From Paracoccaceae bacterium (GTDB taxonomy: Bacteria > Pseudomonadota > Alphaproteobacteria > Rhodobacterales > Rhodobacteraceae), in NCBI GenBank assembly GCA_029862205.1, contig JAOTXT010000004.1, positions 44,650 to 108,649 of the forward strand: a stretch of 64,000 nt of DNA, read 5' to 3'. The notes under the pieces were generated by a model that was not told where the DNA came from, ran no database searches, and worked only from the letters and a program-made list of their open reading frames with translations. Both the position numbers and the translations under genes were made by a program. Positions 32,665 to 41,588 of this stretch are shown here, in pieces (positions within the stretch are counted from its first letter, which is position 1; every line of letters starts with the position of its first letter).

Positions 32665-33852
32665 TTAATCGGACGAACTACTCGGGCCATCGATTTTGGC
32701 CGGTTGTTTAATGAGGGCGTAGCGTGTGAGTGCTGGCCCGAAGATCTCGAAAACGATCGTCGTCGCAACGACGAGGCCCAGGATAGTCTCGCGCGATTCG
32801 GGGAATTGATCGGCGGCGACCAAGCCCATGCCCACCGCGACGCCGGCCTGTGGGGTGAGCGCCAATCCGGTCAAGAGGCTTTCGCGTGTTCCGATCCCGG
32901 CCCACCGGCCACCAATCCAGCTGCCCAGAACGCGGCCAGCGAGGCGCAGGGCGATATAAAAAACGCCAATAACCCCAAGACCGTTCAGGGCGCTGACGTC
33001 GAGTGACGCGCCCGCCAAGAGGAAGAACAGGATCAGAAACGGCAGCTGGATATTTTCGATCTCGTGGAACGGCCGCTCGTGGTGGCGCGCGAAGTTCGCC
33101 ACCACGGTTCCGGCAACCATGCCGGCCAGCAGATACGACACGTCCAACCAGATCGCGAAACCGGCACAGATGAAAACCACGCCCAAGGCTTCGATCTGCA
33201 TCGGCTGGCCCGGGCGAAGGCGGCCGGTCAGCAGCGCTGCGGGAATTCCAACCAAAAGACCCACCAGCAATGAACCGCCGATCTCCCATGCGATTAATAG
33301 CGTGACGTCTGAGGCGGTTTCACCGATCAGGGCCTTCGCAAGGACAAGGATCACGCCGAAGACGATCAACCCCCAACCGTCATCGACGGCGACGATCCCC
33401 ATCAGGCGCTCGGCGAAAGCGCCCTTGGCGCCTGTCTGTTTAACCACGTCATGCATCGCCGCGGGCGCGGTTGCGGTGGCGATCGCGCCGAGCAGCAATG
33501 CCAGATGCGCTGGAACGCCAATCACCATAAGGCTCAACGAGACTGCGATCGCTGTCACGACGACCACCGTGATGGATATCCAGATGATCTCGCGCCCGTG
33601 CAGGCGAAGATTCGCGCGGCTCAAATGTCCTCCCAAGACAAAGGCGACCATGGAGAGCGCGGCGGTCACAAGAAAATCGAACGAGGCCTCGATCTCGGCC
33701 GGGATCAGGTCGAGGCCGCTGCCGCCGACCGCTATTCCCAGCAGCATAAGCAGGGTCACGCGCGGGATGTGGACGCGTCTGCCGAGACTGTCGGCGACGA
33801 GGCCGAGCAGAAATAGAACGCCTAACGCCAGAAATGCCCGATGCAGCTCCAC
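32665..33852 (-). CDS. CPA2-family cation:proton antiporter
   Basis: A 395-residue inner-membrane protein with about twelve hydrophobic helices, the Na+(K+)/H+ exchanger fold. It contains GIVAVDDGWGLIVFG, matching the Asp-pair ion-binding helix of CPA antiporters, and a later FLLAGASLDVSAL. No C-terminal TrkA-N domain is attached, unlike KefB/C. The start is GTG 33852 just after the alcohol dehydrogenase stop, so the two genes are co-transcribed. It likely contributes to pH or cation balance. Confidence 0.85.
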   Translation of the reverse strand: MELHRAFLALGVLFLLGLVADSLGRRVHIPRVTLLMLLGIAVGGSGLDLIPAEIEASFDFLVTAALSMVAFVLGGHLSRANLRLHGREIIWISITVVVVTAIAVSLSLMVIGVPAHLALLLGAIATATAPAAMHDVVKQTGAKGAFAERLMGIVAVDDGWGLIVFGVILVLAKALIGETASDVTLLIAWEIGGSLLVGLLVGIPAALLTGRLRPGQPMQIEALGVVFICAGFAIWLDVSYLLAGMVAGTVVANFARHHERPFHEIENIQLPFLILFFLLAGASLDVSALNGLGVIGVFYIALRLAGRVLGSWIGGRWAGIGTRESLLTGLALTPQAGVAVGMGLVAADQFPESRETILGLVVATTIVFEIFGPALTRYALIKQPAKIDGPSSSSD

Positions 33853-33860
33853 CTCAGCAC

Positions 33861-34868
33861 CTATCGCCGGACGGTCCGGGGTGTCCCGGGAACCAGGACC
33901 GCAGCACCGGTCAGGTGGCCCGCGCGCAAGCGGTCCAGTGCTTCGTTGGCCTCCGTTAGCGGGAAGACCTCGGTCTGCGTCCGGATGCCGGCGCGCGGTG
34001 CTAGGGCGAGGAACTCCTCGGCGTCTGCTCGCGTGAGATTCGCGACCGAGCAAATCGTCCGCTCACCCCAAAGATTCTCGTAGGGGAAGGCCGGTATATC
34101 GCTCATATGGATGCCGCCGCAGACAACGGTTCCCCCCTTCCGGACGCCGCGCAGAGCCGCCGGAACCAGCGCGCCCACGGGCGCGAAAATGATCGCGGCG
34201 TCCAGCTCGGCCGGGGGTGTCTGGTCCGATCCGCCCGCCCAGGCGCAGCCGAGATCCTTTGCAAAGGCTTGAGCCACGTCGTCGCCGGGCCGCGTCAGCG
34301 CGAAGACGCTGCGCCCCTCCCAGATTGCGACCTGGGCGACGATATGTGCTGCCGCGCCGAACCCATAGATTCCAAGGCGTTCCCCCGAGCCCGCCTTCTT
34401 GAGCGACCGGTGGCCGATCAGCCCGGCGCAGAGCAGCGGCGCAAGCTCGACAGGGTCGGCGTCGCCGGGCAGGTGGAAGACGTAACCGGCATCTGCGATA
34501 CAGGCCTCAGCATAGCCGCCGTTGATCGTATAGCCGGTGAAGCCCGGTTGGTCGCACAGGTTTTCGGCACCCATGCGGCAATATCGGCACGCGCCACAGG
34601 TGTGCCCGAGCCATGGAACGCCAACCCTGTCGCCGGCCAAAAAGCTCGACACGTTAGGACCTAGAGAGCGTATATGCCCGACAATTTCGTGGCCCGGGAT
34701 CAGTGGCAGAGCAGGGTTGGTCAGATCACCGTCCACTATGTGCAGATCGGTCCGGCATACCCCGCAGGCGGCGATGTCGATACTGACCTGCCCGGGCCCG
34801 GGGTCCGGCAGATCGAGCTCCTCCGGGCGAAGGCGTTCTCCTTGCCGTCTCAAGACCATTCCCATCAT
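33861..34868 (-). CDS. Zinc-dependent alcohol dehydrogenase
   Basis: A 335-residue MDR-superfamily dehydrogenase. Catalytic zinc ligands lie in ACGVCRTDLH and GHEIVG; the structural zinc site is CGACRYCRMGAENLC. The nucleotide fold has GIYGFGAAAH near residue 168, a variant of the usual GxGxxG. It resembles AdhA/AdhP-like enzymes that interconvert ethanol or other short alcohols and aldehydes with NAD(P). An FNR-like palindrome lies 61 bases upstream, suggesting low-oxygen induction. Confidence 0.88.
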   Translation of the reverse strand: MMGMVLRRQGERLRPEELDLPDPGPGQVSIDIAACGVCRTDLHIVDGDLTNPALPLIPGHEIVGHIRSLGPNVSSFLAGDRVGVPWLGHTCGACRYCRMGAENLCDQPGFTGYTINGGYAEACIADAGYVFHLPGDADPVELAPLLCAGLIGHRSLKKAGSGERLGIYGFGAAAHIVAQVAIWEGRSVFALTRPGDDVAQAFAKDLGCAWAGGSDQTPPAELDAAIIFAPVGALVPAALRGVRKGGTVVCGGIHMSDIPAFPYENLWGERTICSVANLTRADAEEFLALAPRAGIRTQTEVFPLTEANEALDRLRAGHLTGAAVLVPGTPRTVRR

Positions 34869-34928
34869 CCGCGATACCTCCGCCCGTTGGACCGCTGCCG
34901 AATCTTAGCGAGACAACCGGCCTTCACC

Positions 34929-34942
34929 TTGACCGGGCTCAA
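34929..34942. promoter_or_regulatory. FNR-like palindrome before the adh/antiporter unit
   Basis: TTGACCGGGCTCAA fits TTGA-N6-TCAA, the core of FNR/FnrL-type boxes. Its right arm overlaps the stop codon of the K+ channel gene, which weakens the case. It lies 61 bases before the alcohol dehydrogenase ATG. Confidence 0.35.
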
Positions 34943-35406
34943 TGAGGGTTCTTGCCGCGTTCGCTCACATTGGCTTCGGCCGACGTCCGCCTCTGCAGCC
35001 TGATTTCGCGCAGAATTTCGAACAGGAAGGCGGTCGAGAGGCCAAACAGGAAGAGGCCCGCAGCGGCTTCGAAACTGGTCAGCAGGCGCCATTCCTGGGA
35101 CAGGATGATGTCGCCGAAACCAACGGTCGTAAATGCGACGGTCGAGAAATAGAGCGCTGGCTCGACCGCATCGAACTCGCCCAGCAGGATATAGACGACC
35201 GCCCAGATCCAGATCTGCGCGATATGGGAGAGAAAAGCGCCGAGAGCGGCGAAGATCAGCAGGGTAACCCGGTATGTCAGGCCGGACGGGATCCGCTCGC
35301 GGCGGGAGATGATCTGCAATCGGCTGGTGATCTGCTCAAGCACCAAGACGTGCAGCGAGACACAAACGACGAGCAGGCCCGCGCCAACGAAGAGCTGAAT
35401 GAGCAT
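34939..35406 (-). CDS. Two-TM potassium channel family protein
   Basis: A 155-residue membrane protein with an N-terminal helix, a second helix (ILLGEF region), a pore loop carrying the selectivity filter TVGFGD near residue 98, and a final helix. This is the Ion_trans_2 minimal K+ channel plan, without an attached RCK domain. ATG 35406 follows GAGGAAAAGGA. It is the last gene of the run starting at the acyl-CoA synthetase, and may balance membrane potential or K+ alongside the P-type ATPase and antiporter. Confidence 0.85.
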   Translation of the reverse strand: MLIQLFVGAGLLVVCVSLHVLVLEQITSRLQIISRRERIPSGLTYRVTLLIFAALGAFLSHIAQIWIWAVVYILLGEFDAVEPALYFSTVAFTTVGFGDIILSQEWRLLTSFEAAAGLFLFGLSTAFLFEILREIRLQRRTSAEANVSERGKNPH

Positions 35407-35432
35407 TCCTTTTCCTCTTTGTTTTCGCCATC

Positions 35433-36557
35433 TCAGCCGAACCGGCGCAGGTGCTGTGCCGTCCGAACCCGCTCCTGCGCCAATGCGTCCGCCGCGCCGC
35501 GCGGGGTCATGCCGGCGGATTTGGTCCGCGCCAGGACCTCGGTCGTGTTGCGCGCGATCTTTTCCTCGATCGCGGCAAAGGCCTGCGACTCCGAGCCGCC
35601 GTGATACTCGATCGAAGCGCAAATCACACCGCCCGCATTGGCTATGAAATCCGGGATGACCGTCACCCCGCGGCCGTGAAGGCGGCGTTCGGCGGCCTCC
35701 GTCGCCGGGATGTTCGCACCCTCGAGAATGAGGCGCGCCCGGATTGCCCCGGTATTGTCTTCGCGGATCGCGTCGGGCCGGGCGGCTGGGATCAGGATAT
35801 CGCAATCGGCGGCGATGATGGCGTCCCGGTCCGACATGTCGCCCTTGCCAAGATCCACGACGCTTCCGCCAGAGGATTTGATTTGCGCCAGGGCGGCGAT
35901 GTCGAGGCCGCTCGAGTTGCTGATGCAGCCCTTCGAATCCGAGGCCGCGACAAGCCGCGCGCCATGCTCGGCAAGAAACCGCGCCGCGTGATAGCCGACG
36001 GCGCCAAAGCCCTGCACCGCGACCCGGGCCCCGTCGAGCTTGACGCCCGAAGGGTCCTCGGCTGCCGCAGCGGCAACCGCGAGTCCGAATCCGGTGGCGC
36101 CGATTTCGTCGAGCGGAATGCCGCCGATTTCGCGCGGCAATCCGACTGCACGGCCGATCTCGTCCTTGGCCCAGGCCATGCAACGCTCGTCGGTGCCCAT
36201 GTCGGGGCCGACGATGTAGTCTTCGATCTGGCCGATCGCCTGGGCAAAGGCGCGGATCAGCCGCTCCTTCTGCGGCGACGGCATCCGCGGATCGCCGAAG
36301 ACGACCGACTTGCCGCCGCCATGAGGTAGACCAGCGGCCGCATTCTTCAGGGTCATTGCGCGGGCCAGCCGGGCGCATTCGCTCAGCGTCACGTCAGGGG
36401 CCATTCGCGCGCCGCCGATCGCCGGGCCCGCGGCGACGTTATCGACCACCAGGATAGCCTTCAGGCCTGCAGCAGGTTTCGAGATGTGGATGACCTTGTC
36501 CGGACCGAGCTCGTCGGTGACATCGAAAACGTCGTGCATCAGTCGCTCCATCTTCAT
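35433..36557 (-). CDS. Glu/Leu/Phe/Val dehydrogenase family amino-acid dehydrogenase
   Basis: A 374-residue NAD(P)-dependent amino-acid dehydrogenase. The substrate region has GGARMAPDVTL, the catalytic lysine in GLPHGGGKSVV near residue 84 and the catalytic Asp in VGPDMGTDE near 117; the Rossmann motif is VAVQGFGAVGYHAA near 181. Its length and motifs are nearer to leucine/valine dehydrogenase than to hexameric GDH. It overlaps the E2 gene by four bases. Deaminated branched-chain 2-oxoacids would feed the adjacent E1/E2 complex. Confidence 0.88.
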   Translation of the reverse strand: MKMERLMHDVFDVTDELGPDKVIHISKPAAGLKAILVVDNVAAGPAIGGARMAPDVTLSECARLARAMTLKNAAAGLPHGGGKSVVFGDPRMPSPQKERLIRAFAQAIGQIEDYIVGPDMGTDERCMAWAKDEIGRAVGLPREIGGIPLDEIGATGFGLAVAAAAAEDPSGVKLDGARVAVQGFGAVGYHAARFLAEHGARLVAASDSKGCISNSSGLDIAALAQIKSSGGSVVDLGKGDMSDRDAIIAADCDILIPAARPDAIREDNTGAIRARLILEGANIPATEAAERRLHGRGVTVIPDFIANAGGVICASIEYHGGSESQAFAAIEEKIARNTTEVLARTKSAGMTPRGAADALAQERVRTAQHLRRFG

Positions 36558-37639
36558 TCGGGGGCCTCGAGATCGCTACATACGGCTGCCATGAACCGCG
36601 CTGCCTCGCCTCCGGTGACCGCACGATGATCGAAGGTCAGCGACAGCGGCAGGATGCGCCGGACGGCGGGCACTCCACCAACCGCCAGGACCGCATCGTG
36701 AATTCGCCCGGCACCCAGGATGGCAACTTGCGGCGGCGTGACCACTAGGACGGCGTATTCGCCGCCCAGAATTCCAAAGTTCGAGAGGGTGATCGTGCCC
36801 CCGCTCAGGTCGGCCGGGGTCAGGCTCCGGTCGCGGGCCGCGACCTTCAGAGCTTCCAGGCGGGCCGCCAGCCCGCCAGGAGACAGCGTGTCGACCGATT
36901 TTAGGACCGGCGCGAACAGGCCGTCAGGCGTGTCGACGGCGACCGAAAGGTCGACGCGTTCCCTCACCGTCCGTCGCGTCCCATCAAACCGGGCATTCAG
37001 GGATGGCTCGGCGGCAGAGGCCCGGCAGATCGCCCGGATCAGCCGCAAGGTCGGGTCCGCGTCCTTGCCCCAACCGCTGATATCCACACGGTCGGTCAGC
37101 GTGGCCGGGACAACCGCAGCCCCGGATGCCGTCATCGCCTTCGCCATCGCCCGGCGCACGCCGCGCAGCGCTTCTCCTTCACCGGCCGCCTCCACGTCTG
37201 CCGATAGAATGGCACCGCCCGGACCGGTTCCGGTCACGGCGCTCAAGTCGACGCCGAGGCGGCGCGCAAGCTGCCGCACGGCGGGGGCGGCAGAGACTCC
37301 AGCACCACGTGACGGCGTGCGTTCCACCGCATCGGCCGGCCCCGCCGTGATTTCACGATCGGGCTCGGCTACCTCGCCGACGATGGCACCCTTGTCCTCG
37401 GCGCCGCCAGTACCGATCTCGGCCAGTGCCGCGCCAATTTTCAGAACGTCGCCCGGGCCGCCATAGGTCTTCTCGACCGTCCCCGACCACGGGCTAGGCA
37501 CCTCGACGACCGCCTTATCCGTCTCAATCGAGACCAGCGGCTGATCGGCGATGACATGATCGCCGGGCGAGACATGCCAGGCGACGATCTCGGCCTCGGT
37601 CAGGCCCTCGCCAAGGTCGGGGAGCGCGAAGGTGGTCAT
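36554..37639 (-). CDS. 2-oxoacid dehydrogenase E2 (lipoamide acyltransferase)
   Basis: A 361-residue E2 core subunit. The lipoyl domain (1-75) carries the lipoylated lysine in ETDKAVVEV. A linker and a peripheral-subunit-binding domain (about 117-150, AAPAVRQLARRLGVDL) follow, then the catalytic domain. The active-site motif is DHRAVTGG (His338), with Thr342 where pyruvate-type E2 proteins usually have Asp. It overlaps E1-beta upstream and the amino-acid dehydrogenase downstream by four bases each. A branched-chain or acetoin-type substrate is plausible. Confidence 0.88.
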   Translation of the reverse strand: MTTFALPDLGEGLTEAEIVAWHVSPGDHVIADQPLVSIETDKAVVEVPSPWSGTVEKTYGGPGDVLKIGAALAEIGTGGAEDKGAIVGEVAEPDREITAGPADAVERTPSRGAGVSAAPAVRQLARRLGVDLSAVTGTGPGGAILSADVEAAGEGEALRGVRRAMAKAMTASGAAVVPATLTDRVDISGWGKDADPTLRLIRAICRASAAEPSLNARFDGTRRTVRERVDLSVAVDTPDGLFAPVLKSVDTLSPGGLAARLEALKVAARDRSLTPADLSGGTITLSNFGILGGEYAVLVVTPPQVAILGAGRIHDAVLAVGGVPAVRRILPLSLTFDHRAVTGGEAARFMAAVCSDLEAPE

Positions 37640-38616
37640 GCGAAGGCCATCGCATCTTCGACCGCGAGGACGATCCGGCCGGCACCGGGCATATAGCGGC
37701 CTTCGAGGCGGGGAAGCGGCATAACGGTGTCGTAGCCGGCAACGCGGCGCACCGGCGCCAGCAGGCTGGTCAGGCCACGCTCGGCAATCTGCGCTGCGAC
37801 CTCGGCGCCGAGCCCGGCGGTCATCGCGGCTTCGTGGACGATCACGCAGCGCCCGGTCTTGGCGACCGAAGCGAGGATCGTCGCGGTGTCCAGCGGCTTC
37901 AGGGTCGCCAGGTCAATCACCTCGGCCTGGATGCCGCGTCCGGCGAGGGCGCTTGCCGCCTCCAATGTCTCCACGACCATCGCGCCCCAGGTGACCAGCG
38001 TGACATCACTGCCTTCGCGCAGCAGAAACGCCTGGTCGAGCGGCAGGGCCGTCCCATCATCGTTCACGTCCTCGCGCAGGGCGCGATAGATGCGCTTGGG
38101 CTCGAGGAAGACCACGGGATCGGGGTCACGGATCGCCGCCAGCAACAGCCCGTAGGCGCGCGCTGGGGAAGACGGCACGACGACGCGCAGGCCCGGGATA
38201 TGCGCCAGCATCGACTCGGTGCTCTCGGAATGGTGCTCGGGCGCGTGAATGCCGCCGCCATAGGGCGCGCGGAGCACCATCGGGCAGGTCAGCCGCCCGC
38301 GCGTCCGGGTGCGCAACCGCGAGGCGTGGTTCACCAACTGATCGATGGCGGGGTAAATGAAACCCATGAACTGGACCTCGGCTACCGGTCGCATTCCGTG
38401 CGCCGCCGCGCCCACCGCCATGCCCGCGATCAATGCCTCTGAAAGTGGGGTGTCGCGCACCCGGTCGAAACCGTAGCGCTGCACCAAGCCGTCGGTCGCC
38501 CGGAAGACACCGCCGTCGATACCGACATCCTCGCCGAAGAGAATGACCTTCGGGTCTTCCTCCAGCGCCCGACCCAGCGCCGCGCGGACCGCCTCGACCA
38601 AAGTCAACTCAGCCAT
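37636..38616 (-). CDS. 2-oxoacid dehydrogenase E1 beta subunit
   Basis: A 326-residue transketolase-like beta subunit that binds the TPP pyrimidine ring. It has FGEDVGIDGGVFRATDGL near the N-terminus and DTPLSEALIAGMAVGAA, with the conserved Glu next to TPP. AEVQFMGFIYPAIDQLVNHA and APYGGGIHAPEHHSES are typical of branched-chain and pyruvate E1-beta. The C-terminal transketolase domain is complete. It overlaps E1-alpha by eight bases and E2 by four, giving a tightly coupled complex operon. Confidence 0.9.
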   Translation of the reverse strand: MAELTLVEAVRAALGRALEEDPKVILFGEDVGIDGGVFRATDGLVQRYGFDRVRDTPLSEALIAGMAVGAAAHGMRPVAEVQFMGFIYPAIDQLVNHASRLRTRTRGRLTCPMVLRAPYGGGIHAPEHHSESTESMLAHIPGLRVVVPSSPARAYGLLLAAIRDPDPVVFLEPKRIYRALREDVNDDGTALPLDQAFLLREGSDVTLVTWGAMVVETLEAASALAGRGIQAEVIDLATLKPLDTATILASVAKTGRCVIVHEAAMTAGLGAEVAAQIAERGLTSLLAPVRRVAGYDTVMPLPRLEGRYMPGAGRIVLAVEDAMAFA

Positions 38617-39673
38617 CCGAGACCTCCGCGCGCTGGGTCGTCAAATCGCCAGGCAACGTTTCGTAGAGGTGGTCGAACATCGACGCTGCCTGTTCCGGCT
38701 CGGTGGCGAGATAGGCCTCGGCGGCGGCATCCATCTCGTCCGCCGCCCCGCGCAGCAGGGACTCCTCGTCTGTCTTCGACCAGCCGTGCTCGGCGACCAG
38801 CCAGGCACGCAGGCGGGCGATTGGCTCTTCCTTCCAATGCGCCTTGACCTCCTCGTCCTCGCGGTAGCGGCGCGCATCATCCGCGGTCGTGTGGTCGCCC
38901 AGCCGATAGCTGAGGCACTCGATCAGTGTCCCGCCCGCGCCTTCGCGCGCACGGGCAAGCGCGCGCGAAACCGCATCGCGCACAGCGATTACGTCGTTGC
39001 CGTCGGCTTGCTCGCCGGGCATCCCCGCCGCGATTGCCTTCTGCGCCAAGGTCTTGGCCGCAGACTGCTCGCGTCGGCGCACCGAGATGGCCCATTGATT
39101 ATTGTTGATCACGAAGACCGCTGGCAGCGTCCAGAGCCCGACCAGGTTCAGTGCTTCATAAAATTCGCCCTTCGAGGTCGAACCATCGCCGCCAATTGCA
39201 ACGGCAACAGCTTTCTCGCGGTTCAGCGACATGGCGAGCGCGACCCCAGCCGCATGAGGGAACTGGCTCGCCACCGGGATGCAGACCGGGAAATCGTTGC
39301 GGGGCCCGGCGAAATCGCTGCCGCGCTCGTCGCCGCCCCAGTAGAGAAGCGACTCCACCGGCGTCACGCCGCGCCTAAGCTGGGCCGCATGCTCGCGGAA
39401 GGACGGCAGGAGCACGTCCCCGGGCTCCATAGCGCTGGCAGCCCCCACACCGATGGCCTCCTGGCCGAGGCACGAGGCGTATGTCCCCAGCCGTCCGGTG
39501 CGCTGGAGCGCGATCGCCTTGGTATCGAAGGCCCGCGTCCGCACCATCGCGCGGTAGAGCGCGACCACCGTCTCAGTATCGCCCGCGAAGTCCGGCAGGT
39601 CACCGAGCGGTGCCCCATCCGCATTCAGATAAGCGGTGCAATCGATCTCGAAGCTCGCCATATGCTTGCGCAT
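38609..39673 (-). CDS. 2-oxoacid dehydrogenase E1 alpha subunit
   Basis: A 354-residue TPP-dependent subunit that decarboxylates the 2-oxoacid. The TPP/Mg motif starts IGGDGSTSKGEFYEALN and ends in INNNQWAIS; the phosphorylation-loop region YRLGDHTTADDARRYR matches branched-chain/pyruvate E1-alpha. GGAG lies seven bases before ATG 39673. The operon holds no dihydrolipoamide dehydrogenase (E3), so it must borrow one encoded elsewhere. Confidence 0.9.
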   Translation of the reverse strand: MRKHMASFEIDCTAYLNADGAPLGDLPDFAGDTETVVALYRAMVRTRAFDTKAIALQRTGRLGTYASCLGQEAIGVGAASAMEPGDVLLPSFREHAAQLRRGVTPVESLLYWGGDERGSDFAGPRNDFPVCIPVASQFPHAAGVALAMSLNREKAVAVAIGGDGSTSKGEFYEALNLVGLWTLPAVFVINNNQWAISVRRREQSAAKTLAQKAIAAGMPGEQADGNDVIAVRDAVSRALARAREGAGGTLIECLSYRLGDHTTADDARRYREDEEVKAHWKEEPIARLRAWLVAEHGWSKTDEESLLRGAADEMDAAAEAYLATEPEQAASMFDHLYETLPGDLTTQRAEVSDG

Positions 39674-39676
39674 CGA

Positions 39677-41383
39677 TCACTCCGCCGCCGGTTTGCCTGC
39701 CAATTCGGAGGCCATCTGCTCGCGCATCACGAATTTCTGGACCTTGCCGGTGATCGTCATGGGGAATTCATCGACGAACCGGATGATCTTCGGGATCTTG
39801 AAATGCGCGATCTGGCCCTTGCAGAAATTACGGATCTCGTCGTCGGTCGTCTCTTCGCCCTCGCGCAGCTTGATCCAGGCGCAGATCTCCTCGCCATATT
39901 TCGGGTCGGGCACGCCGATCACCTCGGCCTGCTCGATTTTCGGGTGGGTATAGAGGAAATCCTCGATCTCGCGCGGGAAGATGTTCTCACCGCCGCGGAT
40001 CAGCATGTCCTTGATCCGTCCGACAATTTGGAAATAGCCCGCGTCATCCACCACGGCGACATCGCCGCTGGCGATCCAGCGCGCCTCGTCGATCGCCTTG
40101 GCCGTGCGATCGGGATCGTTCCAGTATTTCGGCATCACGCAATAGCCGCGGGTCAATAGCTCGCCCGGCTCACCCCGCTGCACGATCCGGCCCTCCGCGT
40201 TGACGATCTTGATTTCCGTATGGGGTAGCACGCGCCCCACCGTCTCGACTCGGCGCTCGACCGGATCATCGACCGAGGTCTGGGTGCTGACGGGGCCGGT
40301 CTCGGTCATGCCATAGGCGATGGTGATCTCGGTCAGGTGCATCTCGCCCATGACCCGCTTCATCAGCTCGGCCGGGCATGGCGCGCCGGCCATGATGCCC
40401 GTGCGCAGACTGGTCAGGTCGAATTCGGCGAAATCGGGTTCGTCGAGCGCGGCTATGAACATGGTCGGCACCCCGTGAAGCACCGTGCACCGCTTATCCT
40501 GAATCGCCTCCAGCGTAGCGCCCGCGTCAAAGCCGGCCGAGGCGAAGACCATGGTCGCGCCGTGAGCGACACAGCAGAGCGTCCCGAGCACCATGCCGAA
40601 GCAGTGATACATCGGAACCGGGATGCACATCCGGTCCTCGTGCGTCAGCTTCATCTGAAGGCCCGTGAACCAAGCGTTGTTGACGATGTTGTGGTGGCTC
40701 AGCGTCGCCGCCTTTGGCCGTCCGGTCGTGCCCGAGGTAAACTGGATGTTGATCGGGTCGTCGAACTGAAGCATGTCCGCCAGTTCCGCCACCTGTTCGC
40801 GCGCGGCGGCGTCGCCTCGCCCCTGCACGTCGCCCCAGGTCACCGTGCCCGGCGAACGGTCCTCACCGAGCCGGATTACCCACCGGAGGCTGGGAATTCG
40901 CTCCGCATGCAATTCCCCAGGCGTGGCATTGCGAAGCTCCGGCAGCAATTCCTCGAGCATTGCCGTGTAGTCGCTGGTCTTGAAGCGCGGCACGGTGATC
41001 AGCGCACGGGCCTCGACTTGATTCAGCGCAAACTCTAGCTCGGGCAGGCGGTAGGCGGGGTTGACGTTGACCAGGATCAGCCCCGCTTTCGCGGTGGCGA
41101 ATTGGGTCACCACCCACTCGGCCATGTTCGGCGCCCAGATGCCGATCCTGTCGCCTGGCTCGAGTCCCAGGGCCAACAGGCCCGCGGCCATCCGGTCGAC
41201 TTCGGCGCCAAGCTGGCTCCAGGTCCATCGCAATCCCTGATGGGGAACGACCAGCGCATCGGCATCCCCGTGGCGCGCGACCGTCTGGTCAAACAGCTGA
41301 CCCACGGTCAGCCCCAGGAGGGGCTCGGCCGAGGCGCCATGAAGATAGCTGATCGCCTGCGGGCAGTTGCGGACAGTGGTCAC
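39677..41383 (-). CDS. AMP-dependent acyl-CoA synthetase
   Basis: A 568-residue adenylate-forming enzyme that activates a carboxylic acid as acyl-CoA. The AMP-binding loop is IQFTSGTTGRPKAATLSHHN near residue 212; later signatures are AYGMTETGP, ASGDVAVVD and GRIKDMLIRGGENIFPREIE; the catalytic lysine lies in MTITGKVQKF near the end. Size and motifs fit the medium-chain/branched acyl-CoA ligase group. It is the first gene of the minus-strand run toward E1/E2 and is divergent from the P-type ATPase. Confidence 0.9.
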   Translation of the reverse strand: MTTVRNCPQAISYLHGASAEPLLGLTVGQLFDQTVARHGDADALVVPHQGLRWTWSQLGAEVDRMAAGLLALGLEPGDRIGIWAPNMAEWVVTQFATAKAGLILVNVNPAYRLPELEFALNQVEARALITVPRFKTSDYTAMLEELLPELRNATPGELHAERIPSLRWVIRLGEDRSPGTVTWGDVQGRGDAAAREQVAELADMLQFDDPINIQFTSGTTGRPKAATLSHHNIVNNAWFTGLQMKLTHEDRMCIPVPMYHCFGMVLGTLCCVAHGATMVFASAGFDAGATLEAIQDKRCTVLHGVPTMFIAALDEPDFAEFDLTSLRTGIMAGAPCPAELMKRVMGEMHLTEITIAYGMTETGPVSTQTSVDDPVERRVETVGRVLPHTEIKIVNAEGRIVQRGEPGELLTRGYCVMPKYWNDPDRTAKAIDEARWIASGDVAVVDDAGYFQIVGRIKDMLIRGGENIFPREIEDFLYTHPKIEQAEVIGVPDPKYGEEICAWIKLREGEETTDDEIRNFCKGQIAHFKIPKIIRFVDEFPMTITGKVQKFVMREQMASELAGKPAAE

Positions 41384-41480
41384 GGACCCTCTCCATTCTG
41401 GCTCGGGCGGCGCACCCCTCCGCGCCGCGATCGATCGCGGACGTCACCTCTCAATGATGGCAACTTGGCAGCCGGCCATA

Positions 41481-41494
41481 TTGACGGAAATCAA
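41481..41494. promoter_or_regulatory. FNR-like box between acyl-CoA synthetase and P-type ATPase genes
   Basis: TTGACGGAAATCAA matches the FNR consensus TTGAT-N4-ATCAA with one change. It lies in the 205-base divergent intergenic region, 98 bases before the acyl-CoA synthetase ATG and 95 bases before the ATPase ATG, well placed to control both. Confidence 0.55.
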
Positions 41495-41588
41495 CAGCGC
41501 GGGCACGACGGCGTTTGACCGAGCGCAAGGCATTGCCCAGCGCCATGACCCAATGTCGTCCACACTTTGGGAGAGATGACGGAACGCA

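Noticed and set aside
36623..36634. Loss of the catalytic Asp in the E2 active site as evidence of inactivity
   Set aside because: The DHRAVTGG variant keeps the catalytic His and, from memory, occurs in functional bacterial E2 proteins, so it does not by itself indicate inactivity.
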